Shown here piece after piece: positions 56,301 through 64,000 of a stretch of 64,000 nt of DNA; the stretch's first letter is position 1; each line of letters opens with the position of its first letter. Location: positions 124,001 through 188,000 of the forward strand of contig NBAY01000071.1 of the NCBI GenBank assembly GCA_002794775.1, given 5' to 3'. The position numbers and the translations under genes are program-made. The DNA is from Porodaedalea pini (Eukaryota > Basidiomycota > Agaricomycetes > Hymenochaetales > Hymenochaetaceae). The notes under the pieces are model-generated. The model saw nothing but the letters and a program-made list of their open reading frames with translations. It had not been told where the DNA came from and did not search any database.

Positions 56301-59300
56301 ATCAGAGTTGAATGAGGAACAAGACTGATTACCACCGCGGTTTGACAACGGCGCAAGGAAATCCGCCATTGTCATAGGGTTCCCGGAGACAGCGGAACTG
56401 AAAGACGAATTCGACTGATTGCGAGAGTGATACGATGACGTAGAAACAATATCCGAACTCGTAAGAGATTCCTCGGGAGACACGGTTATCTCTGTACCCT
56501 TTGAAGAGTTTCCACCGAATTTGAAGTTCAAATCCAAACGTCCTTGTGAAGGCCTAGAAAAAACCGCGCGATGGCTCATTTGCGAAGGTTGTTTCATACA
56601 TATGTCTTCATCGTGCGCTCTGTCCAAGCTCAAACACTCGGACAGACTGCTGTCGTCAAAGTCTCCTTCACTCGCGGGCTCCGAAGTTGTCGGTGACTCA
56701 GGAAGAGCGATCTCGTGTGCAGCTGAGCGGTACTTCTCCGGAAGACGGGGGACATCAGGTATATCCTCATTGCCGAACCCTAACTTCGAGCCGAGGCCAC
56801 GAAGTGAGTATTTCCTGGGCGTCCTGAACGCCTCTTCGAGCTGCATGACGAAGCTCCGGTTGTCTACTGCTCCAGAGCAGTCAAGCTTTCTCAGTTCTGC
56901 AGTAAAATCGAACGACTTCTTGGTTTCGTTCTCGTCATCTGATGCGATAAAGGCATCATCGTATAGTTCACTCAGCTCACCAGAAAGTGGTGCTCGGAAG
57001 ACAGGCTCAGATGACAGTACAGGGGGAAGGGGCATACTCGGCGGAGTGCCGGGCGATGGAGGCAAAGGGTGCATGGCAGGAGAACGCTCAAACAGCAAGC
57101 CCCGGTCACTCACTGCAGTGTATGATGTGTCTCGGTCTGAGTCTCTACCCAGCAACATCCGAAGCTCTCCAGGGATATCGTAGTTCGTGTCGTCGGGATC
57201 GAGTGAGATTGACTGAGAGCCTACAGAGCCCAGCGTACCGCGCATGTCGTGTGCACGTCTCGCCTTCAAATCCATGAAGACATCATCTTGTAGCGACATA
57301 CTTAACTCATTCTGAGACACGGACGATCCGCGTGCTCCCCGCGAACGTTTTCCTTTCGCTTTCGTCGGGGTAGCGGAGCCATGAGAACCATTTGAACGCC
57401 GCTTGCCAAAAGTTGCAAACGATGTTGCAATGACTGATTCGAGTTCAGGCAGACGCGGCCCGTCCAGCGCTCGGACTAGCGATTCCTTCGAACTCGGGCG
57501 TGACGGCACTGGAAGCGGATGGAAAACGGGCGCTGCTTCATGCGGAGCTGGTGGTGAAGCCGAGGGAGACCACAGTTGCTTCTGCCCACGATGGAAGACA
57601 GGCTGACTACCCACTCGCTCAAAAGTCTCCGGTTGTATCTTTGATTCAGCCAAAGGCGCAATTTGCTGTCCAAGGAAGTCGACGGCAGAAGCAGACGCAC
57701 ATTTTCGACGATGCGTGTACGCTCTTAGAGAGCCAAGCAATTTCTCCATCGAAAGTTGTTTTGTGGGTTTCTTCAATGGACTCTCGGTTGCCATGCTATT
57801 GACTCGCGATCGCTCGGCAAGCCTGCCACCCGGAGATTCGGCGACAGGTGATGCAGTAGGAGTGGCCTCTAAGTCAAGCCGGTTGATGAGACTAGCCAAG
57901 TCAGTTGTCACATCGTCTAGAATTCGTATGACGCCTTTGAAAATGGTAAGGCTGGAATTCATACACACCGTGTATCGTGAATCTTACCTGTATCCTTATC
58001 TCCTATTATTCCCTTGGCCGCTCACGGCCAAGCATTTGTTCGGACAGCGGTCGAGGACGGACTCTTCTCGACGGCGTGTCAAGAGACGTGACACAGCTAA
58101 TATCAAGTAATGTTGTCGACGTCTCCGATTCCCTTTCAGGACTCTCTGAGTGCACATCTTGGACTGGAAACTTCGCCCTCTCCTGAGCTTCTGCTGATTC
58201 GGAGCTATCCTGTCTTAGATCCGAGAAAAGCGAGGCCAGACCAGGTCGCTTGCGCCCCTCTGGAGATCTCTTGCTTTCGCGACGCTTCTTAGCCCCTCCC
58301 GATGACGTAGACTCAGAGCCCGGAGAGTGCCGTTCTTTCACCGTGCCAGCCTGGTCGTTCCAGCGGATGGTTGATGCACCCGAACTCTTTGAAGCTCGCC
58401 CAATGATGGGTTCAACGCTTGGGCTCCCAGTACCGTCATTCCGGATGGTTGAAGCGACAGATGCTCCGGAATGCCTTCTGTTATTACGCACTGTCCCATC
58501 CGATGAGGTTGAGACTGCCGTTGCCTGAGAAGAAACTGAACGGATAGTTCCTGACAAATCGACACTCTTCCTCACAGAACCAAATGTGTTCTTGAGCGCC
58601 TCAAAGCTGCTCCTGGAATTCCGCATACTTCTCGTCCTTTCCTTCTTCTTCCTTTCCTTGTTCTCCGTCTTGTCGCCACTTTTCTCTGCGCTGCTCAATG
58701 TCGTCCGTAGGCATATTCTTAAGCTGTGCCCAACTGCCGATACGTGCGAGGGAACGGACTGAATGTATCGCGCGCAGAGCAATGGATCCGTTCTTCGGCC
58801 GTTCCTCATCTTCGGAAGGCTGATTCACGGCTGCTATGTCTTCAGGTGCAGTGGGACGTGTGCTGTAGAGGCTTGGAGACGTGTTGGTCCGGGCATGACC
58901 GCGACGTGGTGTCTCCTCGTCTTCGTCAGGCATTGGGACAGAGATAAAGTTAGTGGCAAACGGATCCATTGAAGCACTGAAAAGCATTCCGGCATCGAAG
59001 GATTGTGAGCGCTGCCTCGTTTCGAAGTTCCTGGTCTGCTCAGGAGCTGTGACGGTGACATTAGCTGCTGAACATTTCATTCAGAAAACGACGGGCTTAC
59101 GAGTTGAACGACGAGACTTGGCCGGTTGCCTCATGCTATTCTTTGCAATTTCTTTTGAGCTTTCCTTCGCATTTTCCTTTAACCTCTCCTTAGACTTCAC
59201 CCTGAGCTTATCCTTCGGCTTCTCCTTGGAATCCTTCCTCCCACGTCCAATTGTCCACCATTTCTCTTTCTCGTCATTCTTTGCCTTGAGCGACGCTTCC

Positions 59301-59791
59301 GCTGGAGCAGGCTTCTTGCCCTCTGTCTTCTTTTCCGAAGCCTCCGCCTTGCCAGTGTTCGTCACGTCATCCAAGGCACCCCAGTGAAGGTCATTGAGAC
59401 CAGCACGAGATTTCTTCTTCTTCAGCACGACAATCTCGCCGATGTCCGGATCGTCCGCTGGATCTACGTATATGTCAAAACTTCTGCCTATAGTAGGAGA
59501 AGGCGCGCCGACGCGACGCGCGACATCGCTGAAGTCCTTGCTCTTCTCTCTCTTGCTACCTCCGAGCAAACTCAGTTTCGACTTCTTCGGCACGAGACGC
59601 TTGCGTGTATCCGCCTGGGCCTTGGGAGCCAATATGGTCGTTGTGACAGGCTTGTTCGCTAATCGAGTATCTGTGGTGGAGGGAGTCGCCGTGGTAAGCC
59701 GTATCGTAGGGACTTGAGAAAGAGGGGGCGTGGCCATGACTGAAGTACGTTCAAGCGGCGCGGGGGTACGAGATAGTAATGTGTTCCGCAT
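53342..59791 (-). CDS. Very large disordered Ser/Pro-rich protein, function unknown
   Basis: About 1,900 residues are predicted, from several exons including one of nearly 2.9 kb. I recognise no enzymatic or transport domain. The first part is lysine-rich (WWTIGRGRKDSKEKPKDK and following KSKERLKENAKESS). It is followed by FISVPMPDEDEETPRRGHAR and RAIHSVRSLARIGSWAQLKN. One short conserved-looking helix, VIRILDDVTTDLASLINRLD, starts the giant exon. Most of the rest is Ser/Pro/Arg with many S-P and R-x-x-S sites, suited to kinases. Two internal tandem repeats are visible (about 56250-56440 and 54817-54992). Near the C-terminus are NPAGWKALLEHSRKNFGPLP, RNRVFTRPPSDQRSLAPANI and KTKQNKENAAQGT, which contains a KEN sequence. 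Introns (for example about 59039-59092 and 58618-58684) restore the frame. The end is APRALRV at 53342. Composition suggests a regulated scaffold, which is inference. Confidence 0.75.
54817..54992 (-). repeat. Tandem 29-residue repeat inside the large disordered protein
   Basis: Two adjacent copies share the pattern S-[IV]-E-G-S-x-D-K-A-x-L-I-x-R-P-S-F-T-S. The first continues VHSFDTANN and the second IFSVETADH. The DNA copies have diverged, so the duplication is not recent. Confidence 0.75.
56250..56440 (-). repeat. Tandem SGNPMT repeat inside the large disordered protein
   Basis: Two copies of about 32 residues share NQS-x-SSF and SGNPMT followed by an acidic and proline-containing stretch (MADFLAP and LSDIIPP). 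The spacing and order are conserved, suggesting a repeated binding motif. Confidence 0.7.
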
Positions 59792-61068
59792 CGTTAGAAT
59801 ATCAGCCGTAAGTGGTCGTCAGGACGTTAATAGATATGTTAGAGCGAGTGATTGGACGTTAATAAAATAGAGAGATTGATGATATATAGGTCGTGATGTA
59901 TACAGCGGTTGTACGAGAAGAGTTGATGGTCAGTGCAGGACGCAGCCGTGAGATGACCGAGATGCTTTGAGGAATAGAACTTGCGGATGCTTGAGAAGAT
60001 GAACTTGAAGTAAACTTGGTTTATTGACTTGAATGGCTCCTGTCCCTTGAATGAAATACCTGCAGAGGGATGGACAGGCGAGAATGCTGAGCAATCGACG
60101 CGTCTCAACAAGACCTGGACATTGCTCACCTTCAAATACAGCTAGAAACGCCAAATGTCTGTCGCACTACGCGCCTTCCCCTAGCTGCCCGACGCGCGGC
60201 AGAGAGAACTGGACTTGGCTGCGGTACGAACGCGTTCTTGAGCGTGCTCGACGTGTACGACGATGAACGAGGGCAAGCAGGGAACGGGGTCGTCCCAAAC
60301 AAGTAGTTCAACGCGAGTCACGTGATCAGTAGTTCGAGCTCTGCACTGCCACACAGCTGTTGGTCCCTAGTGACGTGTTGTTTGTGACAACAAGAAATTT
60401 CTAAAGGTAATCTCCTTGTATTAATATTCCTTGTACCTTTCGAAGCGGAAACTCGCGGTAAGACATTATAAAATACTTATGATACTTTTTATGATTCCTG
60501 CTTGCAACTCCTGACTCTCTTCGGATGTCTGGCGTGCTCCTGCTCCTTTGAAAGATTTTACTGCTCCGTTCAAAGCAAGGTCGGTCAGAGTCTTTGCGCA
60601 CAGCTCACAGAGAGAAACGCTCATATGCTTTCTAGAGTCGTCTAATAATTTCAGCCTTACAGGTTAATATCTGTCGGACGTGAGCGCAACAGTAACCCGC
60701 TTGCACTCGTATTAGTCATCACTTGCTTCTGTCCGATTAACCGCCACCATCCCTGCTCAAAGTATGCTTCTCATGCACTTAACTTTTGTGCTCCATTCTC
60801 TCAACCACTTGTTCTGAGCTGTAAAAATGAAAACCACCAGCTTCAGGGCCTGTACGGCTTCAATTCCCGCATTAGGAAATCTCTCAGCCATCTACTCGGC
60901 AAGAACCGAGTAACAGAGCACAGGCGCAGACTTCCCTAGATTTGGTTGACTTTACGGCGTCCCGGGCCTTGCAAGGCGGCGCATTTCATCATCGGGCGCA
61001 AACCGGTGCGAGTCAGTGCTCTCACCTCTGCTTCTAACCACGACCTCTCTTTCCTCTCTATCTCAGCA
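59792..61068. other. Intergenic, divergent promoters
   Basis: About 1.28 kb lie between outward-facing genes. A pyrimidine-rich tract ending CTCTATCTCAG just before the metacaspase start looks like a splice acceptor, so a 5' leader intron is likely. An ACGCGT hexamer lies near 60099. No coding ORF is supported. Confidence 0.4.
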
Positions 61069-63902
61069 ATGTGGAATGAACAACAGTACGCTCGCTCGCG
61101 AACTCACTCGTTTTCTGGTCAGGCTCCGGCTATGCATGATCATATGCGCGCGCCCTCACCAGCGTAAGTCCTGGGAATATCTCTCGCCACATAAACTTAA
61201 AAATAAAACGATGTTCAATATGTTTTTGCTCAACCCCCAGTTATCCCACTCCGTGAGTCTCCCCTTCATTTTCTTTCGTGTCTTCATTCTCAACTACAAA
61301 CTTCCTCCATAAAGGCAGACCAACTATAACACGATGCAGCCATCAGCCTCTCCAGCTCCTATGTCTCCGGGGGGATTTGTAATACCCCAGCATGGGTAAG
61401 CCAATTGGAATCTGCAAGCGCCAGCGTTTGATGCAGTAATGTCACCTAGTAGCTTCGAGCCACCACTGCCACCTCCGGATTGGTAAATATCGGACATAAT
61501 GCGCCCTTTATCAGTGCTAACTCCCCTTGAATATAGGGCTGACAGGGGAAGGTCAACCGACCGAGGTATTGACCTCTCCAGAGGTCACGTACACGGAGGC
61601 CATGCAGACCCAAATACGCACCGACGCCACAGGCATCGCCATAGTCATAGTCATGATCCTGTCTACGCGCACGCTGCACCCCAAGAACATCATCATCATA
61701 AGCATAAGCACCGCCATGATCACCATTCGCATCAACGACCAAGTTCGCATAGTCGTGTTCCCAACGTTAATGTACATGTCAACGGACAAACATATACTGT
61801 GCCTTCGCGTCCCACACATCAGCACAATCCGAGTGCTCCTGTGCATGGAGCAACGATGGCACCACCGCTGGCTCCTCGTCCGGCACGCAGTGCGAATCAT
61901 CTTTCACATGCTCACGGTGCAGCTATGCGTGCGTATATCTCAGCTCAATTATTCTCTATCAGTTCTTGGCGTTTCAACCTTGATTTTCACGCCAAGCTCG
62001 TCCCAAATTCTTTTTGCAAAGTTATAAATGTATTGACGAATATATTCTCAGCGATTATGAACCCCGCGCCTCAGATGCAAATGCCCGTCGCTCGTCTGCC
62101 TCCGAGAGAGATGCAGTACTACGGCCCTCAGACTGAGAAGAAACGGCACTACTTCCAATATTCACAATGTACAAGACGAAAGAAAGCTCTATGTGTATGC
62201 AGTTCGTTATGTCGAGAACTGCTGTACAACCCTTCTTATCGCTGTTCCCCATATTTCCAGATTGGGATCAACTACATTGGACAGCCAAATCAACTCAATG
62301 GCTGTATCAACGACGCCAAAAGGATGCGTAGTTTTTTGATAAGTACGTTTGTTCTTTATGATAACTTGTGTTTTTGAGGACCGAATCTGACTCGAACTCT
62401 TATCAGAACGTTATGGTTTTCAGCCGGGAGATATCGTCCTGTTAACAGACGAAGGAAGGTCGCAGCGCGAGCGTCCCACCAAACAAAACATGCGTGACGC
62501 CATGAGATGGCTTGTTCGAGATGCACAGCCAGATGACTCCCTGGTTTTCCATTGTAAGTCCTTATGGTCGGGCCTTTACGCGAATAGTGCAAGTAATATA
62601 CTCTATTGTAGATTCTGGCCACGGCGGACAGACTAAAGATCTTGACGGCGATGAATCCGACGGCTATGATGAAGGTAGCTTATTCATAATCAGAAAGGGC
62701 TGTTTGCACCTGTATCTGACTGTATAATGCATTATAAAGTCATTTACCCTCTGGACTTTAAGAGGGCGAGTCACATCGTTGACGATGTAAGCACTAATTC
62801 CTTGTGTTAATATTCGCATATAGTCTCACTCAAACTTCGCAGGAGATGCATGAGATTATGGTATTATTTTTCATACACTGTTTGAAGATCAAAATAAACT
62901 AATTCTGTGCCAGGTAAAACATTTACCAGTAGGGTGTCGGTTGACTGTAAGCGACTTCATGTTTTACGCTCGTCAGTAAATTGGCTGACTCCTGATTTTA
63001 CAAAGGCAATCTTCGACGTAATCTTCTTCTTATGCTCTAGATGACACGCTACTGACGGATTGTGAATGTAGTGCTGCCATTCTGGATCTGCGCTGGGTAT
63101 GCTACAAGTTCCTCAATGCGCAAGCTAACTAATCCACTGCGTGTAGATCTTCCATACATGTACGGAACAGGCGGTAAACTCAAGAGGGAGCCCGACCTTG
63201 CACGTGCAGCCGAAGATGACACTTTCGGCGACCAGTCGTTCGGAGATGGAATGAACGGCCTCACACGCGCCTTCGACGGAATGATGCAGCGCGCTAACCA
63301 CCCTGGTGGTGCAAGAAGGGGACGGAGACATGGAGTGAAGATCAAAACAAGCCCTGCAGATGTTGTGAATACATTTTGCGCCGCATTGCATTTTATGCTG
63401 GTTACTCACATCATTTATCAAGATCTCGTGGAGCGGGTGTAAGGACTCTCAGACGAGCGCTGATACGTATGAAGGCAACGAGGCGACTGGTGCTATGAGC
63501 TACGTGAGCATCATACCCTCCTGTTGATTATCGTTTACTTCTGTGCTGACCTTGCGATTGACAGGCATTCATGAGTTCTTTGAGTAAGCAGCCTTCAGCG
63601 TCTCCCGTCTAAAATTACGTTGCTGACCACAATGCCTTCGACAGAAGCGAAGCCCCACCAGACATATCAAGAGTTACTCATAAACATCAGGTTTTCCGCT
63701 CCCCTTGTATTAAACCATGTCCGTCTCTGATCAGTGTCTTCCCACAGAAAAATTCTCAAACATCAGTTCAGTCAGAAGCCTCAACTCTCAAGCTCTCATC
63801 CCATTGTTTGTCTCCCCTCTCACTTGGTACTACGAATTATTAACTAACGCATCCACGCTCTCGTTACGTATCTAGGACACTACTTTGAAATTCGTTCTCT
63901 AA
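61069..63902 (+). CDS. MCA1: Type I metacaspase with histidine-rich prodomain
   Basis: Metacaspases are Ca2+-dependent cysteine proteases that cut after Arg or Lys and act in protein quality control and death-like responses. The start at 61069 gives [17 protein letters not shown]; a 12-nt microexon (61241-61252) supplies YPTP. The prodomain has [11 protein letters not shown], then an exceptionally His-rich part (about 61590-61740; [12 protein letters not shown] and [16 protein letters not shown]). The peptidase domain starts [15 protein letters not shown], then [20 protein letters not shown]. The catalytic His lies in YSGHGGQ (codon 62620-62622). The catalytic Cys lies in [19 protein letters not shown] (codon 63075-63077). 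Later exons carry [18 protein letters not shown], the conserved small-subunit region, and [18 protein letters not shown]. The end is DTTLKFVL at 63902. The gene is complete with about a dozen introns. Confidence 0.93.
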
Positions 63903-64000
63903 TTGTTGGAGACTAATGGTTATACTTAATTATGATGGCTTGCCGTTCCACGCTGATTGCTCCAACGAGGGTCCTTGTTTATTGAGTTGTATTTACGGTA
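63903..64000. other. 3' flank of the metacaspase gene
   Basis: Fewer than 100 bp remain to the window end. It is AT-rich with no recognised feature. Confidence 0.4.

Noticed and set aside
56521..57183. 220-residue plus-strand ORF opposite the large disordered protein
   Set aside because: It is an antisense shadow; Ser/Pro-rich codons on one strand give open frames on the other.

Overview
The window reads as nuclear chromosomal DNA of a filamentous basidiomycete, most likely an Agaricomycete. Genes sit on both strands, are packed tightly, and are broken by many short (about 45-75 bp) GT-AG introns. Orthologues of fungal housekeeping genes are recognisable throughout. I see no bacterial operon, CRISPR array, intact transposon, rRNA or convincing tRNA. 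Splice sites were placed by eye from protein continuity, so inner exon borders are approximate unless base positions are given.

Layout: a WDR59/Mtc5 homologue of the SEA/GATOR2 complex (its 3' end lies outside the window) is divergent from mitochondrial release factor 1. Next come a CSC1/OSCA-type channel, a ubiquitin-conjugating enzyme with an unusual tail, Utp22/NOL6, a secreted LysM protein, a mitochondrial-type protein of unknown function, GINS subunit Psf1, and the NEDD8 E1 subunit Ula1. A 2 kb stretch (20.8-22.9 kb) holds only one unassigned ORF.

From 22.9 to 34.4 kb lie nucleoporin Ndc1, Pex19, a peroxisomal peroxiredoxin, a ketopantoate-reductase-like protein, complex I subunit NDUFA2, Rax1 (RGS plus membrane segments) and a mitochondrial two-HMG-box protein. 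A 3.4 kb gene-poor gap follows. The last third holds an etherase-like GST, an MDR reductase, a small charged protein, RNase P/MRP subunit Rpp1, a Dnf-type P4-ATPase, an F-box protein, a very large disordered protein and a complete metacaspase.

Most genes are unrelated housekeeping functions. Local themes are peroxisomes (PEX19 with farnesylation box CTIM, convergent with a peroxiredoxin ending in the import signal AKL) and several close divergent pairs sharing 130-270 bp promoters. The strongest candidate for something undescribed is the E2 at 9.7-10.9 kb: it carries a disordered tail with two SUMO-interaction-like motifs and basic clusters, has HMN in place of HPN near the active site, and uses a 12-nt microexon. 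Also notable are the histidine-rich prodomain of the metacaspase, which has its own 12-nt microexon, and the about 1,900-residue disordered protein with internal repeats and a KEN motif.
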